Source: Streptomyces lanatus (GTDB lineage Bacteria > Actinomycetota > Actinomycetes > Streptomycetales > Streptomycetaceae). Taken from it: a stretch of DNA of 64,000 bases. A model generated the notes under the pieces. The model saw only the letters and a program-made list of their open reading frames with translations, did not search any database and had not been told where the DNA came from. The stretch covers positions 436,742 through 500,741 of the forward strand of contig NZ_BNBM01000001.1 in the NCBI RefSeq assembly GCF_014655715.1, in the 5' to 3' direction. This document shows positions 52,067 to 62,882 of the stretch, in pieces. Numbering within the stretch: position 1 is the stretch's first letter; each line of letters starts with the position of its first letter. A program made the position numbers and the translations under genes.

Positions 52067-55000
52067 GTGACCGACACCCGGATACCGCCCGGCCCGCCCA
52101 CGCCGCCCGCCGAGCCGGGCGCGGCGCTGCTGAAGGCCGGCAGGTTCTTCCGGCCCGGCACGCCCGCGCCCGATCTGCACAGCGTGGCGCTGACCGGCGG
52201 GCGGGAGGCGGACGCCTTCTACCGGGACCGCTGGAGCCACGACAAGGTCGTGAACTCCACACACGGCGTGAACTGCACCGGCTCCTGCCGCTGGAAGGTG
52301 TACGTCAAGGACGGCATCATCACCTGGGAGACCCAGCAGACCGACTATCCGAGCGTGGGCCCGGACCGCCCCGAGTACGAGCCCCGCGGCTGCCCGCGCG
52401 GCGCCGCCTTCTCCTGGTACACCTACTCCCCCACCCGGGTCCGCTACCCGTACGTCCGCGGGGTGCTCCTGAAGCTGTACCGGGAGGCGAAGGAACGCCT
52501 CGGCGACCCCGTCCGCGCCTGGGCGGACATCCAGGACGACCCCGAGCGCCGCCGCGAGTACCAGCGGGCACGCGGCAAGGGCGGTCTGATACGGGCGAGT
52601 TGGGACGAGGCGATAGAGATCGTCGCCGCCGCCCACGTCCACACCATCAAGGCGTACGGCCCGGACCGCATCGCCGGTTTCTCCCCCATCCCCGCGATGT
52701 CGATGGTGTCGCACGCGGCGGGCGCCCGCTTCCACTCCCTCATCGGCGCCCCCATGCTCTCCTTCTACGACTGGTACGCCGATCTGCCGGTCGCCTCCCC
52801 GCAGGTCTTCGGCGACCAGACCGACGTACCGGAGTCGGGCGACTGGTGGGACGCCGCGTATCTGATCATGTGGGGCTCGAACGTCCCGGTGACCCGCACC
52901 CCGGACGCGCACTGGATGGCGGAGGCCCGCTACCGGGGCCAGAAGGTCGTGGTGGTCGCGCCCGACTACGCCGACAACGCCAAGTTCGCCGACGAGTGGC
53001 TGCACCCGCACCCGGGCACGGACGGCGCGCTGGCCCTCGCGATGGGGCATGTCGTCCTCAAGGAGTTCTTCGTCGACCGCGACACCCCGTTCTTCGCGGA
53101 CTACGTACGGCAGTTCACCGACCTGCCCTTCCTGGTCACCCTGGAGAAGCGGGACGGCGGCGCCTACGTCCCCGCGAAGTTCCTGCGCGCCTCCGACCTC
53201 GGCCAGGAGGGCGAGGGCGCCGAGTGGAAGACGGTCGTACTGGACGAGGCGTCCGGCCGCGCCGTCGCCCCGAACGGCTCCCTCGGCTTCCGCTGGACCG
53301 AGTCGGGAAAGGGCCGGTGGAATCTCGAACTCGGCGACATACGACCGAAGTTGAGCCTGTACGGCATTGCGGTGGCCGGTGGGGTCGAGGTGCTGCTCCC
53401 CCGCTTCGACACCGAGGGCGGGGCGCACGGGCAGGGGCGCGGGGACGTCGTACGCCGTGGTGTCCCGGCGACGAGGCTCGGCGGCGCCGAGGGCCCTCTG
53501 GTGACGACCGTCTTCGATCTGCTGCTCGCGCAGTACGGGGTGGCACGGCCGGGCCTGCCGGGCCGCTGGCCCGCGTCGTACGACGACGCCGAGGCTCCCG
53601 GCACCCCGGCCTGGCAGGAGACGCACACCTCCGTCCCGGCGGCCAAGTGCGTAAGGATCGCAAGGGAGTTCGCGCGGACGGCGGAGCGGTCGCAGGGCCG
53701 TTGCATGATCCTTATGGGCGCGGGCACCAACCACTGGTTCCACTCCGAGACGATCTACCGCGCCTTTCTCGCCCTGCTCCAGCTCACCGGCTGCCAGGGG
53801 CGCAACGGCGGCGGCTGGGCGCACTACGTGGGCCAGGAGAAGTGCCGTCCGGTGACCGGCTGGGCGACGCTCGCCGCCGCCTCGGACTGGTCGCGTCCGC
53901 CGCGGCAGATGATCGGCACGGCGTACTGGTTCCTCAACACCGACCAGTGGCGCTACGACCGGTTCACGGCCGATGTGCTCGCCTCGCCGCTGGGTGCGGG
54001 GCGCTTCGGGGGGATGACGGGCGCGGACTGTCTCGCGCTGTCGGCGCGGGCGGGGTGGATGCCGTCGTATCCGACGTTCGACCGCAATCCGCTGGAGCTG
54101 GGCGAGGTGTTCGGCGACCAGGTGGCGCGGGTGGTGGCCGAACTGCGCGCGGGCACCCTGAAGTTCGCCTGCGAGGATCCGGACGCGCCGGAGAACTGGC
54201 CGCGGATCGTGACGCTGTGGCGGGCCAATCTGCTGGGTTCGTCGGCGAAGGGCGCGGAGTACTTCACCCGGCATCTGCTGGGGACGCAGTCGTCACTCCA
54301 GGCCGAGGAGGCGCCGGAGGACGTCCGGCCGAGGGATGTGACCTGGCGCGACGAGGCGCCCGAGGGCAAGCTCGATCTGCTGCTGTCGCTGGACTTCCGG
54401 CAGACCTCGTCGACGCTGCTGTCGGACGTCGTCCTGCCGGCCGCCACCTGGTACGAGAAGCACGACCTGTCCAGCACGGACATGCACCCCTACGTGCATT
54501 CCTTCACCCCGGCCGTGGATCCGCCGTGGCAGGCGCGCACCGACTTCGACGCCTTCAAGGCGCTCGCCGAGCGGTTCAGCGAACTCGCCGTCGACCATCT
54601 CGGCGTACGCAAGGACCTGGTGGCGACCCCGCTCCAGCACGACACGCCGGGCGAGATCGCCCAGCCGGGCGGGGTCGCACTGGACTGGCGGCGCGGGGAG
54701 TGCGATCCGGTGCCCGGGAAGACCATGCCTCAACTGACCGTCGTGGAACGGGACTACACGGCGATCGGCGCCAAGTTCGCCTCGCTGGGCCCGCTGGCGG
54801 AGCAACTCGGCCTGCCCGCGAAGGGCATCACGCTGAGGCCGGACCAAGAAGTCGAGGACCTGCGGCAGCTGAACGGCGTCACCGCCGACGGCCGCCCCCT
54901 GCTCGACACGGCCGTGAAGGCGGCGAACACCATCCTCGCCCTGTCCGGCACCACCAACGGCCGCCTCGCCACCCAGGGCTTCCGCACCCTGGAGGCCCGC

Positions 55001-55771
55001 ACCGGGCAGGAGATGGCACACCTCGCGGCCGAGCACGAGGGCAAGCGGGTCACATACGCGGACACCCAGGCGGCACCCGTGCCGGTGATCACCTCGCCGG
55101 AGTGGTCGGGCAGCGAGTCGGGCGGGCGCCGCTACACCGCCTTCACCCTCAACACCGAGCACCTCAAGCCCTGGCACACCCTCACCGGCCGCCAGCACTT
55201 CTTCCTGGACCACGACTGGATACACGAGCTGGGCGAGGCGCTCCCCGTCTACCGGCCGCCGCTGGACATGAACAAGCTGTTCGGCGAACCCCGCCTCGGC
55301 CCGGACGGGCAACGGGAGGTGACGGTCCGTTACCTCACCCCGCACAACAAGTGGTCCATCCACTCCGAGTACCAGGACAACCTGTTCATGCTGGCCCTGT
55401 CCCGGGGCGGCCAGAACATCTGGATGTCCCCGCAGGACGCGGAGGCGATCGGCGTCGCCGACAACGACTGGATCGAGGCGGTCAACCGCAATGGCGTGGT
55501 CGTCGCCCGGGCCGTCGTCTCACACCGCATCCCGCACGGCACCGTCTATATGCACCACGCGCAGGAACGCACGGTCGCCGTCCCCAAGACCGAGACCACC
55601 GGCCGGCGCGGCGGCATCCACAACTCGCTCACCCGGCTCATCCTCAAGCCGTCCCACCTCGTCGGCGGCTACGCCCAGCTCTCCTGGGCGTTCAACTACC
55701 TGGGCCCGACGGGCAACCAGCGCGACGAGGTGACGGTGATCCGCCGTCGCAGCCAGGAGGTCGAGTACTGA
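52067..55771 (+). CDS. narG: Respiratory nitrate reductase alpha subunit
   Basis: 1234 residues from a GTG. NarG reduces nitrate to nitrite at bis-MGD molybdenum on the cytoplasmic face. The FS0 [4Fe-4S] ligands are in HGVNCTGSC and the later RGCPRG (His-Cys3 type), and the Mo-ligand Asp lies in FYDWYADLPVASPQVFGDQTD (read as two adjacent motifs). No Tat signal is visible at the N-terminus. The stop overlaps the narH ATG (TGATG). Confidence 0.97.
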   Translation: MTDTRIPPGPPTPPAEPGAALLKAGRFFRPGTPAPDLHSVALTGGREADAFYRDRWSHDKVVNSTHGVNCTGSCRWKVYVKDGIITWETQQTDYPSVGPDRPEYEPRGCPRGAAFSWYTYSPTRVRYPYVRGVLLKLYREAKERLGDPVRAWADIQDDPERRREYQRARGKGGLIRASWDEAIEIVAAAHVHTIKAYGPDRIAGFSPIPAMSMVSHAAGARFHSLIGAPMLSFYDWYADLPVASPQVFGDQTDVPESGDWWDAAYLIMWGSNVPVTRTPDAHWMAEARYRGQKVVVVAPDYADNAKFADEWLHPHPGTDGALALAMGHVVLKEFFVDRDTPFFADYVRQFTDLPFLVTLEKRDGGAYVPAKFLRASDLGQEGEGAEWKTVVLDEASGRAVAPNGSLGFRWTESGKGRWNLELGDIRPKLSLYGIAVAGGVEVLLPRFDTEGGAHGQGRGDVVRRGVPATRLGGAEGPLVTTVFDLLLAQYGVARPGLPGRWPASYDDAEAPGTPAWQETHTSVPAAKCVRIAREFARTAERSQGRCMILMGAGTNHWFHSETIYRAFLALLQLTGCQGRNGGGWAHYVGQEKCRPVTGWATLAAASDWSRPPRQMIGTAYWFLNTDQWRYDRFTADVLASPLGAGRFGGMTGADCLALSARAGWMPSYPTFDRNPLELGEVFGDQVARVVAELRAGTLKFACEDPDAPENWPRIVTLWRANLLGSSAKGAEYFTRHLLGTQSSLQAEEAPEDVRPRDVTWRDEAPEGKLDLLLSLDFRQTSSTLLSDVVLPAATWYEKHDLSSTDMHPYVHSFTPAVDPPWQARTDFDAFKALAERFSELAVDHLGVRKDLVATPLQHDTPGEIAQPGGVALDWRRGECDPVPGKTMPQLTVVERDYTAIGAKFASLGPLAEQLGLPAKGITLRPDQEVEDLRQLNGVTADGRPLLDTAVKAANTILALSGTTNGRLATQGFRTLEARTGQEMAHLAAEHEGKRVTYADTQAAPVPVITSPEWSGSESGGRRYTAFTLNTEHLKPWHTLTGRQHFFLDHDWIHELGEALPVYRPPLDMNKLFGEPRLGPDGQREVTVRYLTPHNKWSIHSEYQDNLFMLALSRGGQNIWMSPQDAEAIGVADNDWIEAVNRNGVVVARAVVSHRIPHGTVYMHHAQERTVAVPKTETTGRRGGIHNSLTRLILKPSHLVGGYAQLSWAFNYLGPTGNQRDEVTVIRRRSQEVEY

Positions 55772-57375
55772 TGCGTCCGATGGCCCAGATAGCGATGGTG
55801 ATGAACCTCGACAAGTGCATCGGCTGCCACACCTGCTCGGTCACCTGCAAGCAGGCGTGGACCAACCGCCGTGGCATGGAGTACGTCTGGTTCAACAACG
55901 TCGAGACCCGCCCCGGCCAGGGGTATCCGCGCCGCTACGAGGACCAGGAGCGCTGGCGCGGCGGCTGGGAGCTGAACCGGCGCGGCGCCCTGAAACTCAA
56001 GGCGGGCGGACGCTTCCGCAAGCTCGCCGGGATCTTCTCCAACCCCGAACTGCCGGAGATCAAGGACTACTACGAGCCCTGGACGTACGACTACAAGAAC
56101 CTCACCGACGCCCCGCTCGGCGACGACTACCCGGTCGCGAGGCCCGTCTCCCAGCTCGACGGCAAGCCGATGAAGATCGAGTGGTCGTCGAACTGGGACG
56201 ACAACCTCGCCGGCGCCCCCGCCTACGGCGATCTCGACCCGATGGTGGAGCGGACGCGCACAGAGGCGTCGGAGAAGGTGCGGTTCGAGTTCGAGCAGAG
56301 CTTCATGTTCTATCTGCCGCGCATCTGCGAGCACTGCCTGAACCCGTCCTGTGTGGCGTCGTGCCCGTCGGGGGCGATGTACAAGCGGGCGGAGGACGGC
56401 ATCGTCCTCGTGGACCAGGACCGCTGCCGGGGCTGGCGGATGTGCGTGACGGGATGCCCGTACAAGAAGGTGTACTTCAACCACGCCACCGGCAAGGCCG
56501 AGAAGTGCACGATGTGCTATCCGCGCGTCGAGGTCGGTCTGCCGACGGTCTGCTCGGAGACGTGCGTGGGCCGGCTGCGCTATCTCGGGGTGGTGCTGTA
56601 CGACGCGGACCGGGTGACGGCCGCGGCCTCCGTGCCGCGTGAACGGGACCTGTACGAGGCGCAGTTGGGCGTCTTCCTCGACCCCGAGGACCGTGAGGTG
56701 CGGCGGGCGTGCGAGACCGCGGGGATCCCGTACGACTGGCTGGAGGCGGCCAGACGGTCGCCGGTGCACGCGCTGATCAGCAAGTACCGGGTGGCGCTGC
56801 CGCTGCATCCGGAGTACCGGACGATGCCGATGGTCTGGTACATCCCGCCGCTGTCGCCGGTGGTGGACGCGCTGTCGGAGACCGGGCACGACGGGGAGGA
56901 CGCGGGCAATCTGTTCGGCGCGATCGACGCGCTGCGCATCCCGCTCGAATACCTGGCGGAGCTGTTCACGGCCGGTGCCATCGGCCCGGTCCGTGCCTCG
57001 CTGGAGAAGCTCGCCGCGATGCGCTCCCATATGCGGGCCATCAACCTCGGGGAGGAGCCGGACCCCTCGGTGCCGGACGCCGTGGGCATGGCGGCCGGGG
57101 AGATCGAGGACATGTACCGGCTGCTCGCGGTCGCCAAGTACGAGGACCGGTACGTCATTCCGACGGCGGCCGTCGCGGATGCCCGGCGCCTGGAGGAGTC
57201 GGCGCTCCCCGAGGGGTGCAGCCTCGACTTCGAGGGCGGGCCCGGGATGGGCGGGGACGGCCCCTTCGGCCAGGACTCGGGCCGCAAACTGCTGCCCCTA
57301 GTCCCCGTCGAGAACTTCCACATGCTGCGCAGAAGACAGACCGCCGACGACGCGGCCGAGATCGAGGAGACCTGA
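55771..57375 (+). CDS. narH: Respiratory nitrate reductase beta subunit
   Basis: 534 residues. NarH carries electrons through three [4Fe-4S] clusters and one [3Fe-4S]. Cys motifs are LDKCIGCHTCSVTCKQAW, CEHCLNPSCVASCPSGA, RCRGWRMCVTGCPYKK (the Trp in place of Cys marks the 3Fe-4S site) and KCTMCYPR. The start overlaps the narG stop by one base and the stop overlaps narJ in the same way. Confidence 0.97.
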   Translation: MRPMAQIAMVMNLDKCIGCHTCSVTCKQAWTNRRGMEYVWFNNVETRPGQGYPRRYEDQERWRGGWELNRRGALKLKAGGRFRKLAGIFSNPELPEIKDYYEPWTYDYKNLTDAPLGDDYPVARPVSQLDGKPMKIEWSSNWDDNLAGAPAYGDLDPMVERTRTEASEKVRFEFEQSFMFYLPRICEHCLNPSCVASCPSGAMYKRAEDGIVLVDQDRCRGWRMCVTGCPYKKVYFNHATGKAEKCTMCYPRVEVGLPTVCSETCVGRLRYLGVVLYDADRVTAAASVPRERDLYEAQLGVFLDPEDREVRRACETAGIPYDWLEAARRSPVHALISKYRVALPLHPEYRTMPMVWYIPPLSPVVDALSETGHDGEDAGNLFGAIDALRIPLEYLAELFTAGAIGPVRASLEKLAAMRSHMRAINLGEEPDPSVPDAVGMAAGEIEDMYRLLAVAKYEDRYVIPTAAVADARRLEESALPEGCSLDFEGGPGMGGDGPFGQDSGRKLLPLVPVENFHMLRRRQTADDAAEIEET

Positions 57376-57869
57376 TGCCGTCCTTCGATGTGCTCTACCA
57401 GGCGGCCGCGCTCTGCCTGACCTACCCCGACGACGACTTCCGCGCCCGGCTGCCCCTGCTGCGCGAAGCCGCCCCGCAATTGCGGGAGTTCACCGACCAC
57501 GCCACCGTCACACCACCGGACGAACTGGCCGCGCACTACGTCCAGGTCTTCGACCTCAAGAACCGCCACAGCCTGTATCTGACCTGGTGGCTCGACGGGG
57601 ACACCCGGCGGCGCGGCATGTCCCTGGTCCGCCTGAAAGAGCTGTACCGCGCGCACGGCCTGGAGTTCACCGGCGAGGAACTGCCCGACTTCCTGCCCGC
57701 GGTCCTGGAGTTCACGGCCCGCACCGGCAACACCGATCTGCTCCTCGAACACCAGGAGTGCCTGGAGCAGCTCCGCGCCCGGCTCACCGACTTCGGCACA
57801 CCGTACGCGTCCGTCCTGGACGCCGTGTGCGCCACACTGCCGACCGCGCCGACGGGGACCCGCCCATGA
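57375..57869 (+). CDS. narJ: Nitrate reductase assembly chaperone
   Basis: 164 residues of the TorD/NarJ fold, with LTYPDDDFRARLPLLREA and DELAAHYVQVFDLKNRHSLYLTWW. NarJ helps insert the molybdenum cofactor into NarG and holds NarGH until it joins NarI. It is not part of the mature enzyme. It overlaps narI by ATGA. Confidence 0.94.
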   Translation: MPSFDVLYQAAALCLTYPDDDFRARLPLLREAAPQLREFTDHATVTPPDELAAHYVQVFDLKNRHSLYLTWWLDGDTRRRGMSLVRLKELYRAHGLEFTGEELPDFLPAVLEFTARTGNTDLLLEHQECLEQLRARLTDFGTPYASVLDAVCATLPTAPTGTRP

Positions 57870-58588
57870 CGACACTGCTCTGGGGCGTCCTGCCCTACGT
57901 CACCTTCGCCCTGCTGGTCGCCGGCCTGATCTGGCGCCACCGCTACGACCGCTTCGGCTGGACCACCCGCTCGTCCCAGATCTACGAGTCGAGGCTCCTC
58001 AACATCGCCTCGCCCGCCTTCCACTACGGCATCCTGTTCGTGCTGGTGGGCCATCTGGTGGGCCTGTTCATCCCGGAGACCTGGACGCACTCGCTGGGCG
58101 TCAGCGAGCACACGTACCACCTGTTCTCCCTCTACGGCGGTACGGCCGCCGGGGTCCTGACGGTCGCCGGGATCGTGCTGCTGATCTACCGCCGCCGCAC
58201 CAACGCCCCGGTGTTCCGGGCGACCACTGCCAACGACAAGCTGATGTACCTCGTGCTGGTCGCAGCGATCGTGATGGGCATGGTCGCCAAGCTGTCCCAC
58301 AGCTCCGGCGACGGCTACGACTACCGCGAGTCCATCGCCCCCTGGGCCCGCAGTCTGTTCACCCTCCAGCCCGATCTGGACCGGATGGCGGGGGTGCCGG
58401 TGCTGTACGAGATCCACATGGTGATCGGCATGGTGTTGATCGCGCTGGTGCCGTACACGCGGCTGGTGCATATGTTCAGCGCGCCGGTGCAGTATCTGTT
58501 CCGGCCGTATGTGGTGTACCGCAGCCGCGACCCCAGGCAGCTGGGGCCGCGGCCGGAGCGGCGGGGCTGGGAGAAGACGGGGTCCTAG
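57866..58588 (+). CDS. narI: Nitrate reductase gamma subunit, cytochrome b
   Basis: 240 residues with five transmembrane helices. Heme-ligand His residues appear in FHYGILFVLVGHLVG and in the C-terminal helix motifs EIHMVIGMVLIAL and RLVHMFSAP. NarI oxidises quinol at the membrane and feeds NarH. The stop lies only 7 bp from the stop of the convergent dnaK gene. No nitrate/nitrite transporter gene is seen in the window. Confidence 0.96.
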   Translation: MTTLLWGVLPYVTFALLVAGLIWRHRYDRFGWTTRSSQIYESRLLNIASPAFHYGILFVLVGHLVGLFIPETWTHSLGVSEHTYHLFSLYGGTAAGVLTVAGIVLLIYRRRTNAPVFRATTANDKLMYLVLVAAIVMGMVAKLSHSSGDGYDYRESIAPWARSLFTLQPDLDRMAGVPVLYEIHMVIGMVLIALVPYTRLVHMFSAPVQYLFRPYVVYRSRDPRQLGPRPERRGWEKTGS

Positions 58589-58595
58589 GCCACTT

Positions 58596-60461
<1,866 letters not shown>

Positions 60462-60497
60462 CGTTGTCCCCTTCCGCCAGGGCACCTCTTGAACACC

Positions 60498-60527
60498 AGC
60501 ACAAAACTTGAGTGGGCTCTTGTCAAT
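60498..60527 (-). promoter_or_regulatory. dnaK promoter with degenerate HAIR (HspR) element
   Basis: On the minus strand a TTGACA (60521-60526), a 17-bp spacer and TGTGCT (60498-60503) form a plausible promoter. Inside it, CTTGAGT (60507-60513) is an exact half of the HAIR consensus CTTGAGT-N7-ACTCAAG. After exactly 7 bp comes TGTCAAT, matching the other half at 4 of 7 positions. HspR repression is therefore likely but degenerate. Confidence 0.55.
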
Positions 60528-60559
60528 GGGGCGAATGATCCGGCCGAGGGGCGCCGAAC

Positions 60560-60585
60560 GGGGCCTGAGCGAGCGCTCAGGCCCC
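60560..60585. terminator. Hairpin terminator between osmC and dnaK
   Basis: Arms GGGGCCTGAGCG (60560-60571) and CGCTCAGGCCCC (60574-60585) are complementary; the real loop is probably a few bases wider. It lies just after the osmC stop and should keep osmC transcripts from entering dnaK. Confidence 0.75.
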
Positions 60586-60590
60586 CTTGT

Positions 60591-61019
60591 TCATGCCAGC
60601 TTGGCCGACAGCGTGATCGTCGTGCCCGTCAGCGCCTGGCTGACCGGGCAGTTCTTCTTGGCGTCCTCGGCGGCGGCGACGAACGTGTCGTTGTCGATAC
60701 CGGGAACCGTCCCCTCCACGGTGAGGTGGATGCCGGTGATGCCCTCACCCGGCTGGAAGCTCACATCGGCCGAGGTCACCAGCTTGGTGGGAGGCGTGCC
60801 CGCGCCGTTCAGGGCGTGCGACAGGGCCATGGAGAAGCAGCTGGAGTGCGCGGCGGCGATCAGCTCCTCGGGGCTGGTCTTGCCGTTCGCGTCCTGGGAG
60901 CGCGAGGCCCAGGTGACCGGCTGCGCGGTGATGGCACCGGAAGAGTCGAATTCGACGACACCCTTGCCCTCGAGCAGGCTGCCTTCCCAGACGGTGTGTG
61001 CGGAGCGCGTGGTTGCCAC
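60591..61019 (-). CDS. OsmC-family peroxiredoxin
   Basis: 142 residues. The redox cysteines Cys61 (HSSCFSM) and Cys124 (KNCPVS) and Glu52 (SPEEL) are in place. OsmC proteins reduce organic hydroperoxides. The gene is monocistronic, with a terminator after it. Confidence 0.93.
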   Translation of the reverse strand: MATTRSAHTVWEGSLLEGKGVVEFDSSGAITAQPVTWASRSQDANGKTSPEELIAAAHSSCFSMALSHALNGAGTPPTKLVTSADVSFQPGEGITGIHLTVEGTVPGIDNDTFVAAAEDAKKNCPVSQALTGTTITLSAKLA

Positions 61020-61076
61020 GGTGGGTCCTTCCGATTCTGGCTGTTCTCTTGGGACACCATCCGATCACACTCCGGG

Positions 61077-62882
61077 TCAACTCACCCGGAAGACCGGCCC
61101 ACGCGGGGTGAACGGCAGGCGACGACCCTGCGGAATCAGATACGCGTGCTCACGCCGCACCCGCAGCACATCGCACCAGCCGTCCGTGATGACCAGCACC
61201 GGGGCGCCCGGCGGAAAGTCGTCCGCCCGTTGCAGCAGATCGATGCCGGGCTGCAGGACCGTACCGCCCCGGCCGTGCACCCTCACCCGCCCCGCGATGT
61301 CCGTCACCGGCACATACCCGGCGTCGTACGGTCCCGCGTCGCAGAACACCACCCGCGCCGCCGGTACGTCCCGGGCCTCGGCGTACGAGGCGATCGCGCC
61401 CAGCGCCTTGCCGAGCAGGCCCACGCCCATGGAGGCGGAGGTGTCCAGGACGACGCCGAAGGTGCAGCGGGCGATCTCCTCGGGCGGGAAGTAGCGGCCG
61501 GCGCGTGGGATGTCGGGGGTCGAGGCCTGGCGGCGGGCGGGACGGGCGTACGTCCGCACCGGCTCGGGGCGGGGCACGAACTCGTCGAACCAGCGGGCCA
61601 GTCGCGCGTCCCACGGCAGGGGCGGATGGCTGAGCGCGCGGATCTCCTGGACCAGGCCGCCGGGCAGGAAGCCGCGCTCCTGCTGCTGGTGCAGATCGAG
61701 GCCGTGGCCCAGTCCCCTGCGGTAGAACTCGTCGAGGTCGACGTAGTCCCGGGGCGGGCCGAGCGGGGTGCCGAGCACATCGCCGACGCCCTTGCCGCGC
61801 AGGGTGGCCAGCCGGCGCATCCGGCGCTGGTCGCCGACGATCCGGTCGTAGACCTCCTCGGCGGACATGCCACTGAACTGGGCGTCGTACAGCAGCCCTT
61901 GGGGCATCTCGCCGACCTGCATCTCACGCAGCCAGCCGTTGATGACGTAGTCGCAGGCGACGTTGAAGAGATACGGGTCGCGGGCGCCGCAGCGGTCGCC
62001 GTGGCGCAGGGCGGCGTGCAGCATCTCGTGGGCGAGGATGAACCGCCATTCCTCGTCCTCGAAGTGCCGCAGCGGATTGATGTAGATCTCGCCGGCCTCG
62101 GCGTTGACGGCGGCGACGGAGATGCCGTGCGCGCGGGTGAGTTCGGCGTCGGCGACGAGCTTGATGCCGGCGGCGAGGCCGCCGAGCAGCGGGTAGGAGG
62201 TGATGAACCACTCCAGGGCCCACTGCCAGGGCCGCTTCTTGACCGGTTCGCCGTCCATGGAGTCGCGTCGGCCGCCCGCCAGGTCCATCGCGGTGGACAC
62301 GGTCCGGGTGAGCGCGGTGGCGAAGGCGAGTTGATGGTCCGGGGGCGACCCGGACCATCCCCTCCACTCCACGAGCAGCAGGTCGGGCTCCGGGCCCGCG
62401 GTGCCGCAGCGCTCGTAGGCGGCCGGGATGCCGTCGCGACGCCAGCGTGCGGCGAGCTGTTCCTCGTCGCCGTCCGGGTAGGTCAGGGGCAGGTGGTCGG
62501 GGGTCTGCCCCACCGGGAAGGAAAGCAGGAAGCGGTTGACGACGACGCAGCGGGCGGCGAGGTCGGCGCGGTCGGGCTGGACGGGTGTGCCCGTCCTGGC
62601 GGGGACGTGGCCGAAGCCGAGGTGCAGGACGGCGTGGGCGATGGCCCAGGCCCAGGTGGCGGGTTCGGCGATGCGGTCCGGGTCGGCGTGCAGGTCGCCT
62701 TCGGAGTCGACGCGGACGAGGCCGTCACGGGGCGACTGCTCACAGTTCTCCAGGCGGCAGACGGTGAACTCGACGGTGGCCAGCGCCGGGTTGGCGCGTA
62801 CGAGGCGCAGGCCCTCGGTGAAGGCCTCCGCCGCGAGGTCCCGCTTCTTCTTCGCCTTCCCCTTGTCGTGAGCACGGCTCAT
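61077..62882 (-). CDS. VWA-like metallopeptidase (DUF2201-type) partner of a MoxR ATPase
   Basis: 601 residues from the ATG at 62882. A zincin motif HEMLH (285-289, with a third His in ALRHGD) is followed by a VWA-like domain with DTSAS (480-484), close to the DxSxS MIDAS motif. Near the N-terminus HAVLHLGFGH (83-92) looks like a copy of the zinc motif whose Glu is replaced by Ala. The gene overlaps the AAA+ gene by 4 bp. MoxR ATPases with VWA partners insert metals or remodel complexes; a peptidase activity is possible but not proven. Confidence 0.82.
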   Translation of the reverse strand: MSRAHDKGKAKKKRDLAAEAFTEGLRLVRANPALATVEFTVCRLENCEQSPRDGLVRVDSEGDLHADPDRIAEPATWAWAIAHAVLHLGFGHVPARTGTPVQPDRADLAARCVVVNRFLLSFPVGQTPDHLPLTYPDGDEEQLAARWRRDGIPAAYERCGTAGPEPDLLLVEWRGWSGSPPDHQLAFATALTRTVSTAMDLAGGRRDSMDGEPVKKRPWQWALEWFITSYPLLGGLAAGIKLVADAELTRAHGISVAAVNAEAGEIYINPLRHFEDEEWRFILAHEMLHAALRHGDRCGARDPYLFNVACDYVINGWLREMQVGEMPQGLLYDAQFSGMSAEEVYDRIVGDQRRMRRLATLRGKGVGDVLGTPLGPPRDYVDLDEFYRRGLGHGLDLHQQQERGFLPGGLVQEIRALSHPPLPWDARLARWFDEFVPRPEPVRTYARPARRQASTPDIPRAGRYFPPEEIARCTFGVVLDTSASMGVGLLGKALGAIASYAEARDVPAARVVFCDAGPYDAGYVPVTDIAGRVRVHGRGGTVLQPGIDLLQRADDFPPGAPVLVITDGWCDVLRVRREHAYLIPQGRRLPFTPRGPVFRVS

